From Bacteroidota bacterium (GTDB taxonomy: Bacteria > Bacteroidota > Bacteroidia > Chitinophagales > Chitinophagaceae): a stretch of 64,000 bases of DNA. The position numbers were made by a program, and so were the translations under genes. Location: contig JAUZNZ010000021.1 in the NCBI GenBank assembly GCA_030706735.1, forward strand, positions 1-64,000, read 5' to 3'. Of this stretch, positions 42,608 through 53,243 are shown piece by piece (within the stretch, counting starts at the first letter, position 1; each line of letters opens with the position of its first letter). Under the pieces are notes generated by a model that had not been told where the DNA came from, searched no databases, and saw only the letters and a list, made by a program, of their open reading frames with translations.

Positions 42608-45600
42608 TCATAATATCCGTAGTTCCACCTGATGTTCCTGTTTGTCGTCCGAAAGGAGCAACCTGTCTCCGGTTTGCAGGACCCCGTCCAGGGTCAGCGT
42701 GACGCGATGCCCCTCATCTCCCGTTGCGGCCTCCCCGGCACAGACGACCCGAATGATATACCGGGTTTCCAGGTGGCGGTAATGGATTGTGATCTCTTTC
42801 CATTCGGGCGGAAGACAAGGTGCGAGACGAAGGCTGTTTCCCTCCCGGGTCATGCCGAGCAATGAACCCGTCACCAACTGATACATCCAGCCTGCGGAGC
42901 CGGTATACCAGGTCCATCCTCCGCGACCCTTCTGTAAAGGCAGGGAATAAACATCGGCTGCGACCACATAGGGTTCGACCTTGTACACGGCTATTTTCGC
43001 GGAGGTATCTCCGTGGTGAACAGGATTGATCATCCGGAACAGCTCCCAGGCCCGCGCCTTGTCCCCCATTTCGGCGAAGGCCATGGTCAGCCAGATGGCT
43101 GCATGCGTGTACTGACCGCCATTTTCCCTCACTCCGGGTACGTAACCCTTGATATAACCCGGATCGGGTTGGGACCGGTCAAACGGCGGATCGAGCAATT
43201 GGATGAGGTCCTCGCCGCGTCGTACCAGATATTTGTCCGCCGAATTCATGCCCATGCGGGAACGATCCGGATCTCCCGCGCCCGAAAGGACCGACCAGCT
43301 TTGCGATATGGAGTCGATCCGGCATTCACTGTTGGTGGAAGAGCCCAATGGAGTGCCGTCATCGAAGTAGGCGCGGCGATACCACTCTCCGTCCCAGCCG
43401 TGCTGCGCGATATTGTTTTTCAATTTCTCCGCTTCACCGCGGCATTCCCCGGCGAAGTCCTCGTCCTGATGTGCTCTGGCAATCTCGGTGAACCGCGTAA
43501 GCACATTGTATAGAAAGAAGCCGAGCCAGATGCTTTCTCCTTTCCCATGCTGCCCGACCTTGTCCATACCGTCATTCCAGTCTCCCGATCCCATCAGGGG
43601 CAATCCATGCTCTCCATAACGCAATCCGTGCCGGACCGCAAGCACGCAATGTTCGTACAAGCTGGCCGATCGGTCGGACTTGCCGGGGAGATCATAATAT
43701 GATTCTTCTTCCGGGTTCAGCAACCGCCCTTCGAGGAACGGCACCTTCTCATCCAGTACGGCGTGGTCGCCGGTGTGTTGAATATAACGGCTGGTCACAA
43801 AAGGTAGCCACAGATAGTCGTCCGAACATCGTGTCCGCACCCCCCTTCCGGTTGGCGGATGCCACCAATGCTGCACATCTCCCTCCTTGAATTGCCGCGA
43901 GGCGCAGACCAGCAAGTGACTGCGGACATGATCCGGCTCTGTATGCAAGATGGCCAGCGTATCCTGTAGCTGGTCGCGGAAGCCGAATGCCCCGCCTGAC
44001 TGGTAGTAGCCGCTTCGCCCCCTGATCCGGCAGCCGAGGGTCTGGTAAAGCAGCCAGCCATTGGCAAGCAGGTTTAATGACGGATCGGGCGTTTCGACCC
44101 GTACCGCGCTAAGTGTCTTGTCCCAATAGGCCCGAACCCTGTCAAGCGACCGATGAGCCGCCCCGGCAACCCGGAACTCCTGAATGCGACTGGTGGCTTC
44201 GGCACGGTCGCGCGCCGTACCCAATAAGAAGATGATCTCCTTTTCGCTTCCGTCGGCCAGATCGAAGGCCACCTGCAGCACTCCGCAGGGGTCAAGCGCC
44301 GCGCCCGTCCGTCCGGACAGCCGTACCCGGGAAAGGGCGTCGGGATTGCGGAGACTTCCGTTTCGTCCGATGAATTCAGTTCGGTCCGCCGTGAAGGTCC
44401 TGGCGTCGGTGCCGGCATCGAAAAAACAGATGCGGTTACCGAATTCGGTATTATAAGGGTTCCGGGCGAAGATCGCGCCGGTCTCCGCATCGTGGGATGT
44501 GACGATATGCATGGCCGATTTCGGCCTGAGATCGCCCAGCACCCATTCGACATAACCCGTCAGTGACAATTTGCGCTCCCTGCCTGAATGGTTGCTGATC
44601 TTGACCACGGTGAACTTGACCGTCGCTTCGAGGTCCACATAGACACGCATTTCAGATCGTACCCCGTCTTCATCGTGCTCGAAGTTCGTGTACCCGAAGC
44701 CGTGTGAAGTGCGATAAGGCGATTTCCCGCGGGCCGGCAGGGGAGAGGGCGACCAGAATATGCTGCTCTCCTCGTCCCGGATATAAAAAGTTTCCCCCGC
44801 CGTATCGCTTACGGGGTCATTGTTCCAGGGCGTAAGACGGAACTCATGGGCATTCTCGATCCAGGTATAGGACTGGCCGCCTTCGGAAATGACCGTTCCG
44901 AATTGAGGGTTGGCCAGAACGTTGATCCACGGTGCAGGGGTGGTCTGGCCCCGCGACGTGATGATCACATACTCTTTGCCATCGGGCGAGAATCCCCCCA
45001 GGCCATTGAAGTATAGCAGCCCCGAGGGGGTCATCATATTGCCGCTCCCGATATCCAGTTGCGGGAGATAGGGCTGCCGTGGCACAATACGCGGGATGAT
45101 CTGCCTGGCCAGGCTGCGCTTCCCGACCTGGTAGCTCAACTCCCCGGCATTGTCCGAAATGATGATCCGTGCGACCGTCTGCAATAGGATCCGATCCTCC
45201 ATGGCGATCTGGTCCGCCACACGAACAAAAATGCCGCCTGGGCGATCCGCCATGTCGCTCTCCAGGGCTGAACTGATCAGACCAAGCAGTTGATTTTGCA
45301 ATACCTGCCGGTAGCCGCCATGGTCCTCATTCCAGATAACAAGGTCCACGATCAGTCCTTTCTGGCGCCAGTAGGCGTGCGCCTGAACCATTTGCTTCAC
45401 CAGGTCGATATTGGCCGGATCCTCGATCTGCACCAGGACGATCGGCAGGTCGCCCGAGATCGAATAGCTCCATAGCCCCGATTGCCCCCGCTGATTACGT
45501 ATCAGGACGGCGGGATCTCCCCGCAGGGCCGCATTGGCGTAGATGACCGAACCGGCCAGGCGACCATACAGTTGTGCATCCGCTTCTGAGGCATTGATCT

Positions 45601-48600
45601 GCCTTAACACCACCTGACTATGCGTCCAGGCCAGCTCGAAGGCCCGATCCGTGAAGTTCCGGTCCTGGTATTTTTCTATCAAACCCATGCTTGCCTCGCG
45701 GGTTTCCGCCATGCCATAAACCATGTCGCAGGTCACCGACTCCTGGGGGTTCAGGGTAATGCGATACCGGATCGAAACGATCGGATCCAATACCGAACCT
45801 TCCGTGCCGGAAAGATCCCCCTGTCCCATGGATTGCGGATCGGCAACACTGTTGCTGCGACCGATGAATTGCATCCGGTCCGTTTCATAAGACACTTCCG
45901 GATTGTTTGCGCCCGGCACTTTCATCAGATGGAACATCCAGGGCGTCTGTTCATGGGCTGATCGCGGTCTGCGCATGCACAGGATCGCATGCCGTCGGGG
46001 AAGGATCTCGGTTTCGACGAATAAATTGCTGAAGGCAGGGTGTAGTGCGTCGGCGATGCCCGACGTCAGCACGACCTCCGCATAGCTGGTGATCTCGATG
46101 ACCCTCTTCTTCCGCGAACGGTTGGTAAGGCGCACCCTTCGCATTTCAATATCATCTTCGGGCGACACGACGATCTCCGTATGCGTTTCAATGTCATAGT
46201 CCCTTCGCCGGAATTCAGCCCGACCTTGGGAAAAAACGGCCTCATAGCTTTTGGCAGGTCGCTTGGTCGGCTGGTGTCCCGCTGACCAGTAGCCGGTACT
46301 TTCCACATCGCGTATATAACAGAATGCGCCCCAGTTGTCGCAGGTCCCGTCCTCACGCCAGCGGGTAACGGCAATATCCTTCCATCGGCTGTACCCGCTG
46401 CCGGCATTGGTCACCATGACATGGTAACGGCCGTTGGAAAGGAGTTGCACCTCGGGCGTGGGCGTATCGGGCGTATTGATGACCCGCATGCCGGTATCCG
46501 TCACCGGAACGATGGCGCCCGCAATGTCGGGAGGGGGCGCATAGGTGGCGATCGATTTCGGGATCCTCTCCTGCAGGAGCAGCAAGGTCGCCTGAAATTG
46601 CAGCTCGGATTCGAACCGCTTTTGCATGGGCCTATCGAGCAGCAGATAAGACAAGGAAAGAAGGCTCATCGCCTGGTGATGCACCATGAACGACCGGATG
46701 ACGACACTGGATTGTCCTCTTGGCATTCTCGCAGCGGTATAGTCGATGGCCTCATACAGGCCGTATTTTCCCTCGAAACCCTCCGCGGCAAGCCGCTGCA
46801 GGTTGGCACAGGCCTCCTCGGGCGCTACCATCAGGGCCATCACGGAGGCATAGGGCGCGATCACCAGGTCTTCCGCGAGCCCCCGCTTCAAACCCAGGCC
46901 CGGCACGCCGAAGGCGCGGTACTGATAGTTCAGCTGCGCATCGACCATATTATACCCCGATTCGGAAATACCCCAGCAGACATTCCGCTGCCTGCCATAT
47001 TCGATCTGTCGCTGCACCATCGCATGAGAGGTACGGTGCAGCAGCGTATTTTCGTATTCCGGCATCACCAGTAACGGCATCAGGTACTCGAACATCGACC
47101 CGCTCCAGGAGATCAGGATGGACGAGCCTCCGGCATCCGTGAGTTGTCTGCCCAGCGCAAACCAGGCCTCCTGCGGCAATTTCCCCTCTGCAATGGCTGC
47201 AAAGATGCCCAACCTGGACTCCGAAGCCAGCAGGTCATAATATCCGGCGTCCCGCCGGTGCTCGTCGACATTGTAACCGATGGTCATTAATTTCTGCCCC
47301 CGGTCGTATAAGAACTCATAGTCCGGATCGGCCAGCGCCTGGCACTGCTGTGCCAGCCGCGCGAGCAGATCGATCTGCTCGCGCGCTGCGCGCCCGGCCG
47401 ATCCAATACTTTCCCTGAGCCTGCTCAGCCATTGCTTATGCTCGAACGTAGGCTGTGCTGCCATCCTCTCGCCGATCTCCGCTTCCCACGCGTCCTCCAT
47501 CTCCGTCAGCTCATAAAGCGTCGGGATCATGTCCGGCGGCCGCAGCCCCTCAAGGCCCGCCGGCGGCGGCGGCAGCAATAACCAGGGCGCCAGCTGGAAC
47601 AGGCTTTCCAGCTGAGCCTGGATCTGACGCGTCAGCGCCTCTGCCCATTTATACATATCGCTTTGACGATCGACATCATGGCCGACGGCAATGGCCGTGG
47701 ACGAAATGGCCATCTTTTCAAGGGCTAACTTCGCGTCTTCGAGCGTGATCGTCCGCTTCCCCGAGATGAACGAAAGGTCTTTCCTGAACATGCGGAGAGG
47801 CGCAGCATCCCTCATTTCCCTTTCGAGCAGGCCCGCCGTGTCACGTAATCCTTCGAGGGACTGCGCGGTGAATATCTTGCTGTACGGCATCGCCAGGATC
47901 CCCTGCCTCAACACCAGTAAATGGCCGGCAAGGTTTCCGCTGTCGACCGTCGAGATATAGCGGGGAGGCAGCGGCTGCAAGGTTTGCGTGTCGTACCAGT
48001 TGAAAAAATGCCCGCGGAATCTTTCCATGTTCTCCATCGTGTCGAGCGCATAGGCCGTCCGCTCCGCGAATTGCCGCGTCGTGCAATAGCCCAGGTCCCA
48101 GGCGCTGAGGTTAGACAGTAGCGAAAGACCCATATTGGTGGGAGACGTACGGTGGGCGACCCGCTCCACCGGATGTTCCTGGTAATTGTCGGGGGGCAGC
48201 CAATGGTCTTCTTCCCCAATGAACTGCTCGAAGAAGGACCAGGTCCTCCGGGCCAGCTGCCGCAGGAACAGGATCTGCTCGGCCTTCAGCTTGGCCTCCG
48301 GCGGCGGCAGCGGAAGGCTGAACCACCAGGCGATCGCCGGTGAAGCGATCCAGAAAATAAGCAGGACAAAGGTCGTGATCACCTGGATCGGGGAGACGAT
48401 GATCAGGTAGGCGAGGACGCCCAGGCCCATCACCGGGCCGGGCCACATCGTCAGGCAGGTTGCCGCTAATCCGCGCAAAGCGCCGTTCAGGGTGTTGCGT
48501 GAAGGATTCCACTCCAGTAGTTTCCTGTTGCTGATGATCATCCGCCAATTCGTTCGGATAATGGCGTCCAGCGTATAGTAGGCCTCGTATGGAAGGCAGA

Positions 48601-51415
48601 CGATCGTAAATGCCGTCTGGACAAGATGATTCGAAATGGAATTGAAGGAGTCGTTGATATGCTGCTTCAGCGAAATATCGGCAGGCTTGTTCAGGATGTC
48701 CCAGATGGTGATCACCAACGGAGGAAGGATGATCAGCAAGATGACGGACAGTGTCCAGAACAGCGCGTCGTTCAGCAGGGTCCAACCAAGCAGCAACAGC
48801 AGGGTCAGCCCCGAAGGCACCAGGCTGCGCCGGAGGTTGTCGAAAATCTTCCACCGGGAAAGTCCGGTCAATGGATTTCTTCGCAGCCGCCTGTTCTCAC
48901 CGGGCACAAAGGGAAGGCACCAGGTCGCGATCTGCCAATCGCCCCGGATCCACCGATGCCGGCGCTTTACGTCGGCGTCATAGCGCGAAGGATATTCCTC
49001 ATACAGCTCCACATCGCTGACCATCCCGGATCGGATATAACATCCTTCGAGCAGGTCATGGCTCAGGATACGGTTTTCAGGAAACCGCCTGTTCAACCCC
49101 TTGGCGAAAATATCGACCTCATAGATCCCCTTTCCGATGAAGGAGCCTTCGCCGAACAGATCCTGATAAACATCGGAACTGGCCAGGGTATAGGGATCGA
49201 TGCCCAGATCATTGCCGTGCAGGCGGGCATACCTCGAACTGTCCGATCCGGCCAGGCTGGTATCGACACGAGGCTGCAGGATGCCATAGCCCTGCGTAAC
49301 CCGCTGCTTTTTCTCGTCATAGAGGGCCCGGTTCAGGGGATGTGCGATGGCCGAAACGATCTTCCTCGCCGCATCCCTGGGCAATTGGGTGTCGGTATCG
49401 AGCGTAATAACATATTTAATGGAAGGAAAGAGTTCTTCATCGCCGATGATCAGCGAGAAACGGTCCCGTCCTTCTCCGCGCAGCAGACCGTTCAATTCCG
49501 TGAGCTTCCCGCGCTTGCGCTCATAGCCCATCCAGATCCGGTCACGGGCATTCCAACGGCGGGGGCGATGGAACAGAAAGAACAACGAATTTTCCGGGCT
49601 TTCATATTTATGGTTCAGGGCTTCCACTTTTTCACGGGCCAGGACGAGCAACGGACCGTCTTCAGGCAGGGTCTCGGTCCGGGCATCGGCAAAATCCGTG
49701 AGAAGGCCGAAATGGATCTGGCCGTCCCGATTGGCCAGGTGGCGCACCTCCAGGTCTTCCAGCAAATTGTCCAACTCGGACTCACTGCTGAAAATGGTGG
49801 GCACGATCACCAGCGTCCGGCACTCAGGCGGTATGCCGTTGGAAAAGTCCATTCTGGGCAGCATCTTGGGCTTGATGAACAGGGTGATCATCCAGTTCGT
49901 CAGGACGACCGCCATCTGGCTTGCGCAAAGGACGGCAAGCACGCCGACCGCGACGAGCAGCCATCCCTCGACGCCTCGGTCCTTCGTCCGTAGGTAGAGC
50001 CCGATGCCCACGAACAAGGTCAGGCCGGCGATCGACGACAAATAAGTGAGCAACGGCCAGCGGCGGACGGTTTTTTCCAGCAGATCGGCCATGGGCAGTT
50101 TCATACCGGCTGCCTTCTCCAAATCCCGGCGCCCCTTTCCGACCAGGTAGGTGCCGATATGCGAATCCGGATGAACTTCTCCATTTCGTAGGACCGCTTC
50201 CTTGGACAGTCGTAGCGCGATGCGTGCTACTTCTTCCTCAGTTTTGCTGCTATGACGGGCAATTTTTTCTACAATATGCCGGTAATGGTCACGCGTCGTG
50301 AAATCCATTCCCGGATAAACGGCCGCCGGATCCTCCTGCAATACCTCCTCGACGATGCTGGTCGCCTCCACGAAATCCTGCCAGTCAGTAGTTCCGAGGA
50401 ATCGCAGGCTGCCGATGCTATTGCTCATGGACACCTGGTCCGCAGCCTGTTTTTGCAGATCGGCCTGTACCAGTTCATTCCCCGTCTGTCCGGTTTCCGA
50501 AAGTCGCTGCTCGATCCAGGTAAGCGGCAAGGCAAGCGCAGGCCCCTTGCCCTGCAGCATGCGCGTGAGTTCCGCGACAAAAGAGCTTACCATGGGCGGG
50601 CTCGAACGCGCCATATCGGCAATCACGAGGATCAGGCTCTTTGGGTCCTTTTCCGCAGTCTCCACCATTTGTCCCGCCCAATAGTCGGCCAGGTTCTGAT
50701 TGATCCGGTCGATGCTGATCTGCGCAGCCAAACGGCGCAAATTCTCGATCAGCGCCAGGCGCAGCATGATGGGAATGGCCCATAACTCGCCCAGCTTCAG
50801 GCTGGTGACCGACTGATAGGCCGTAATGAAATGGCTGAGACCCTGCAGGTCCACGCGTCCGTCACTATGGGATACGATCTCCACGGCAATGTCATAGACG
50901 CGGGGGAGGCCTGCGGAAGATCCATTGGTCAGCTGGGGCAGGTCTTCACTATATCCCTTCGGCAGATGCTTCTTACCGGTCCGGATCTGTTCCTGGATCA
51001 GGTAGAAATTATCCAGCAACCATTCTCCCGCCGGGATGATCCGATGGTTCTCGCGGACCGCCTCCGTAAGCACGTCATGGACTTCCAGCAACACCTCTTC
51101 ATTGTTCGCCAGTCGCTTTAACAGCTGGTTCGGCGCGCGAACGCTGATGATCTTGTGCCTGCCCGCCAGCGCTTTGCCGTACTGGGCCATCTGGTCGGCG
51201 CTGAACAGCTCCGCCCGCAGGGGCGGCTGTTCGTTCGCATATTTTCGCAGAAAATTGTCTCCCGGCAGAGAGATCCTGAGATGGGACAATAATTCTTGTA
51301 TAGGACTATTCTTCACGCGAAGTTCTTCTTTCCTAATTGCATGCCATTTTTTTTGCTCTATCTGGAAATCATCGACTTGTGGACTCTTCACGGCGGACGC
51401 GGTGACTACCCGCAT
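42608..51415 (-). CDS. ndvB: Cyclic beta-1,2-glucan synthase (NdvB/Cgs type, GT84-GH144-like-GH94)
   Basis: NdvB/Cgs makes cyclic beta-1,2-glucan from UDP-glucose and releases it to the periplasm, where it acts in osmoadaptation and host interaction in rhizobia and Brucella. The 2935-residue protein follows the known plan: N-terminal helical region with membrane segments near residues 455-510, GT84 transferase domain with DTDTQLP near 672 and RHRWIRGDW near 822, further membrane segments ~860-1060, a glucoamylase-like domain (DSGNLAGHLLVL near 1160, GYNMVDAQLNYQYRAFG near 1490), two GH94-type beta-sandwiches (~1700 and ~2200) and a C-terminal GH94 barrel with SGDWNDGMD near 2612. Such large synthases are uncommon in Bacteroidota. 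It is divergent from the response-regulator gene and has its own terminator. Confidence 0.93.
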   Translation of the reverse strand: MRVVTASAVKSPQVDDFQIEQKKWHAIRKEELRVKNSPIQELLSHLRISLPGDNFLRKYANEQPPLRAELFSADQMAQYGKALAGRHKIISVRAPNQLLKRLANNEEVLLEVHDVLTEAVRENHRIIPAGEWLLDNFYLIQEQIRTGKKHLPKGYSEDLPQLTNGSSAGLPRVYDIAVEIVSHSDGRVDLQGLSHFITAYQSVTSLKLGELWAIPIMLRLALIENLRRLAAQISIDRINQNLADYWAGQMVETAEKDPKSLILVIADMARSSPPMVSSFVAELTRMLQGKGPALALPLTWIEQRLSETGQTGNELVQADLQKQAADQVSMSNSIGSLRFLGTTDWQDFVEATSIVEEVLQEDPAAVYPGMDFTTRDHYRHIVEKIARHSSKTEEEVARIALRLSKEAVLRNGEVHPDSHIGTYLVGKGRRDLEKAAGMKLPMADLLEKTVRRWPLLTYLSSIAGLTLFVGIGLYLRTKDRGVEGWLLVAVGVLAVLCASQMAVVLTNWMITLFIKPKMLPRMDFSNGIPPECRTLVIVPTIFSSESELDNLLEDLEVRHLANRDGQIHFGLLTDFADARTETLPEDGPLLVLAREKVEALNHKYESPENSLFFLFHRPRRWNARDRIWMGYERKRGKLTELNGLLRGEGRDRFSLIIGDEELFPSIKYVITLDTDTQLPRDAARKIVSAIAHPLNRALYDEKKQRVTQGYGILQPRVDTSLAGSDSSRYARLHGNDLGIDPYTLASSDVYQDLFGEGSFIGKGIYEVDIFAKGLNRRFPENRILSHDLLEGCYIRSGMVSDVELYEEYPSRYDADVKRRHRWIRGDWQIATWCLPFVPGENRRLRRNPLTGLSRWKIFDNLRRSLVPSGLTLLLLLGWTLLNDALFWTLSVILLIILPPLVITIWDILNKPADISLKQHINDSFNSISNHLVQTAFTIVCLPYEAYYTLDAIIRTNWRMIISNRKLLEWNPSRNTLNGALRGLAATCLTMWPGPVMGLGVLAYLIIVSPIQVITTFVLLIFWIASPAIAWWFSLPLPPPEAKLKAEQILFLRQLARRTWSFFEQFIGEEDHWLPPDNYQEHPVERVAHRTSPTNMGLSLLSNLSAWDLGYCTTRQFAERTAYALDTMENMERFRGHFFNWYDTQTLQPLPPRYISTVDSGNLAGHLLVLRQGILAMPYSKIFTAQSLEGLRDTAGLLEREMRDAAPLRMFRKDLSFISGKRTITLEDAKLALEKMAISSTAIAVGHDVDRQSDMYKWAEALTRQIQAQLESLFQLAPWLLLPPPPAGLEGLRPPDMIPTLYELTEMEDAWEAEIGERMAAQPTFEHKQWLSRLRESIGSAGRAAREQIDLLARLAQQCQALADPDYEFLYDRGQKLMTIGYNVDEHRRDAGYYDLLASESRLGIFAAIAEGKLPQEAWFALGRQLTDAGGSSILISWSGSMFEYLMPLLVMPEYENTLLHRTSHAMVQRQIEYGRQRNVCWGISESGYNMVDAQLNYQYRAFGVPGLGLKRGLAEDLVIAPYASVMALMVAPEEACANLQRLAAEGFEGKYGLYEAIDYTAARMPRGQSSVVIRSFMVHHQAMSLLSLSYLLLDRPMQKRFESELQFQATLLLLQERIPKSIATYAPPPDIAGAIVPVTDTGMRVINTPDTPTPEVQLLSNGRYHVMVTNAGSGYSRWKDIAVTRWREDGTCDNWGAFCYIRDVESTGYWSAGHQPTKRPAKSYEAVFSQGRAEFRRRDYDIETHTEIVVSPEDDIEMRRVRLTNRSRKKRVIEITSYAEVVLTSGIADALHPAFSNLFVETEILPRRHAILCMRRPRSAHEQTPWMFHLMKVPGANNPEVSYETDRMQFIGRSNSVADPQSMGQGDLSGTEGSVLDPIVSIRYRITLNPQESVTCDMVYGMAETREASMGLIEKYQDRNFTDRAFELAWTHSQVVLRQINASEADAQLYGRLAGSVIYANAALRGDPAVLIRNQRGQSGLWSYSISGDLPIVLVQIEDPANIDLVKQMVQAHAYWRQKGLIVDLVIWNEDHGGYRQVLQNQLLGLISSALESDMADRPGGIFVRVADQIAMEDRILLQTVARIIISDNAGELSYQVGKRSLARQIIPRIVPRQPYLPQLDIGSGNMMTPSGLLYFNGLGGFSPDGKEYVIITSRGQTTPAPWINVLANPQFGTVISEGGQSYTWIENAHEFRLTPWNNDPVSDTAGETFYIRDEESSIFWSPSPLPARGKSPYRTSHGFGYTNFEHDEDGVRSEMRVYVDLEATVKFTVVKISNHSGRERKLSLTGYVEWVLGDLRPKSAMHIVTSHDAETGAIFARNPYNTEFGNRICFFDAGTDARTFTADRTEFIGRNGSLRNPDALSRVRLSGRTGAALDPCGVLQVAFDLADGSEKEIIFLLGTARDRAEATSRIQEFRVAGAAHRSLDRVRAYWDKTLSAVRVETPDPSLNLLANGWLLYQTLGCRIRGRSGYYQSGGAFGFRDQLQDTLAILHTEPDHVRSHLLVCASRQFKEGDVQHWWHPPTGRGVRTRCSDDYLWLPFVTSRYIQHTGDHAVLDEKVPFLEGRLLNPEEESYYDLPGKSDRSASLYEHCVLAVRHGLRYGEHGLPLMGSGDWNDGMDKVGQHGKGESIWLGFFLYNVLTRFTEIARAHQDEDFAGECRGEAEKLKNNIAQHGWDGEWYRRAYFDDGTPLGSSTNSECRIDSISQSWSVLSGAGDPDRSRMGMNSADKYLVRRGEDLIQLLDPPFDRSQPDPGYIKGYVPGVRENGGQYTHAAIWLTMAFAEMGDKARAWELFRMINPVHHGDTSAKIAVYKVEPYVVAADVYSLPLQKGRGGWTWYTGSAGWMYQLVTGSLLGMTREGNSLRLAPCLPPEWKEITIHYRHLETRYIIRVVCAGEAATGDEGHRVTLTLDGVLQTGDRLLLSDDKQEHQVELRIL

Positions 51416-51588
51416 GCAAGCGTCGCATCGCCGTCACGCGAAGGTAACCCTTTCGGAGCGGATTCCTCCCCTCGCCCCGGAATCCGGGCTTACCCAATTA
51501 CTACAGACTTCCCCTTAAAATTGCATGAAATGCCGGCCAGGCAGAATTTTCTTGCCTTTTTCGCGTTCCATGATATAATACCCCGCCC

Positions 51589-51963
51589 ATGAAAATCCTG
51601 GTTGCCGAGGATGAGCCCATCCTGCTGCGTATCATCGAAGCCCGCCTGAAAAGGGACGGACATGAGGTCATCGTGACCAAAGACGGAAGGGAGGCATTGA
51701 CGAAGATCCAGGAGCTCAAGCCCGATCTCATTATCGCCGATATTATGATGCCGTTCGTTTCCGGCCTGGAGATCGTCGGCGCCATCAAGAAAGGAGGCAC
51801 AGGGATCCCCATTATCATCCTATCGGCTATGGAACAGGAAGACGTCGTGCTGGAGGCCTTTGCGCTTGGAGCCGATGACTATGTTACAAAACCGTTTAGC
51901 CTGAATGAATTGTCGGTCAGAGTGCGGAAGTTCGCTATCACACGGCTCTCACCAAAATCCTAG
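51589..51963 (+). CDS. Receiver-only response regulator
   Basis: The 124-residue CheY-like receiver has the phospho-acceptor Asp51 in IIADIMMP, the acidic pair Glu7/Asp8, Ser79 in ILSAMEQ and Lys101 in VTKPFS. There is no output domain. It starts the plus-strand pair with the YaiO-type barrel gene two bases later, and faces the glycosyltransferase and HEAT genes coded on the other strand. It may gate exopolysaccharide synthesis by protein contact. No histidine kinase is in the window. Confidence 0.93.
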   Translation: MKILVAEDEPILLRIIEARLKRDGHEVIVTKDGREALTKIQELKPDLIIADIMMPFVSGLEIVGAIKKGGTGIPIIILSAMEQEDVVLEAFALGADDYVTKPFSLNELSVRVRKFAITRLSPKS

Positions 51964-51965
51964 CC

Positions 51966-53243
51966 ATGGAGCGCCGGAAATTGACCAGCTTCACTTCACT
52001 ATTCAGGTTCACCGCTGTTCTATGGATGCTTGGCATCGGGCTGGCCGCCTTCGGACAAGGCACTGCCGATCCCGATAGCCTTTTCCTCTCCGCACGGCAT
52101 GCCGCTTTTCATGATAAGGACTATGTACGCGCCAAAGCGTGCCTGCATGCGGCATTGGTCTTGGCGCCCGATTATTCGGATCTGCGGGTCTTCCTGGGCC
52201 GGATTCACACATGGGCGCATGAATATGATAGCGCAGGATCCTGTTTTCAATATGTACTTCAAAAAGACCCGGGTAATGAAGAGGCGGCCATGGCCTATAC
52301 CGATCTTGAGTACTGGCAGGATCACCTGGATTCTGCCCTGATGCGCTGCCGGCAAGGGTTGGTCCGACATCCGGACTCCCGGGATCTCCTGCTGAGGGAG
52401 GCAAAGATATTTCGCGACATGAGACGGTTCCAGGCCGCCGGTTTGGTGGCGACGACCATCCTTAAGATCGACAGGTATAATACGGCTGCCCGCTCCCTTT
52501 TGAATGAGCTCAGGGAATTGTCCGCGCGGAACAAATTGGCCATGAGTTATGATATCGCCTATTTCGACCGGCAATTCGATGCCCCATGGCACCTCCTTAG
52601 CCTGGAATATGGCAGGTCGTCAAAAGCCGGCGCAGTGACCGCCAGGATCAATGGCGCCGACAGGTTCGACAAATCCGGCATCCAATATGAAATAGAGGCC
52701 TATCCGCATATCTCCAAAATATTTTATAGTTATGCGGAGGTCGCCTGGTCGCCTGACGACGGCATCTTTCCTCAATGGCATGGAGGGTTTTCTCTGTTCG
52801 CCAATTTACCCGGCGCATGGGAGGGGGAACTCGGCTTGAGATATTTGCAATTTTCAGGCTCACCAACCTGGATTTATACAGGCGACCTCGGAAAATATTA
52901 TATGAACTGGTTGTTCGGCGCAAGGGTCTATCTGACCCCGGCATCCGCGTCGACCGCCGTTCCCGCATCTTATTCCCTTTCGGCAAAATATTATTATGGC
53001 GGGGCCGACGAGTTTATCGGTGTCTCGGGTGGCTACGGGATCTCCCCGGATGACCGCTATAACCTGATCCAACTGGGCTCGAAGACGCGGCTGGTCTCTT
53101 ATAACCTGGGCTTGCTGGGGAAAAAGAAGGTCGGTCATGATCAGGTAATGTCCGCCAGCCTCAATTGGCTCAACCAGGAATACCTCCCCGGGACACACGG
53201 CAACCAATTCGATCTCGGAGTGAGTTGGCTGTATCGCTTCTAA
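51966..53243 (+). CDS. YaiO-family outer-membrane beta-barrel with N-terminal TPR-like region
   Basis: The 425-residue protein has a signal peptide (ending LAAFGQ, about residue 30). Residues ~35-185 are TPR-like helical repeats (SLFLSARHAAFHDKDYVRAKACLHAAL, DYSDLRVFLGRIHTW, VLQKDPGNEEA), and residues ~190-425 form beta-strands of a barrel ending WLYRF, the C-terminal Phe typical of outer-membrane barrels. The TPR-plus-barrel layout is like the PgaA exporter of poly-N-acetylglucosamine, and YaiO itself is an outer-membrane protein of unknown function. It overlaps the end of the convergent glycosyltransferase gene by four bases. Export of a polysaccharide made by that enzyme is an inference. 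Confidence 0.87.
   Translation: MERRKLTSFTSLFRFTAVLWMLGIGLAAFGQGTADPDSLFLSARHAAFHDKDYVRAKACLHAALVLAPDYSDLRVFLGRIHTWAHEYDSAGSCFQYVLQKDPGNEEAAMAYTDLEYWQDHLDSALMRCRQGLVRHPDSRDLLLREAKIFRDMRRFQAAGLVATTILKIDRYNTAARSLLNELRELSARNKLAMSYDIAYFDRQFDAPWHLLSLEYGRSSKAGAVTARINGADRFDKSGIQYEIEAYPHISKIFYSYAEVAWSPDDGIFPQWHGGFSLFANLPGAWEGELGLRYLQFSGSPTWIYTGDLGKYYMNWLFGARVYLTPASASTAVPASYSLSAKYYYGGADEFIGVSGGYGISPDDRYNLIQLGSKTRLVSYNLGLLGKKKVGHDQVMSASLNWLNQEYLPGTHGNQFDLGVSWLYRF

Noticed and set aside
48626-49993. 455-codon plus-strand frame opposite the cyclic glucan synthase gene.
   Set aside because: It is antisense to conserved GT84 sequence and has no recognised domain.
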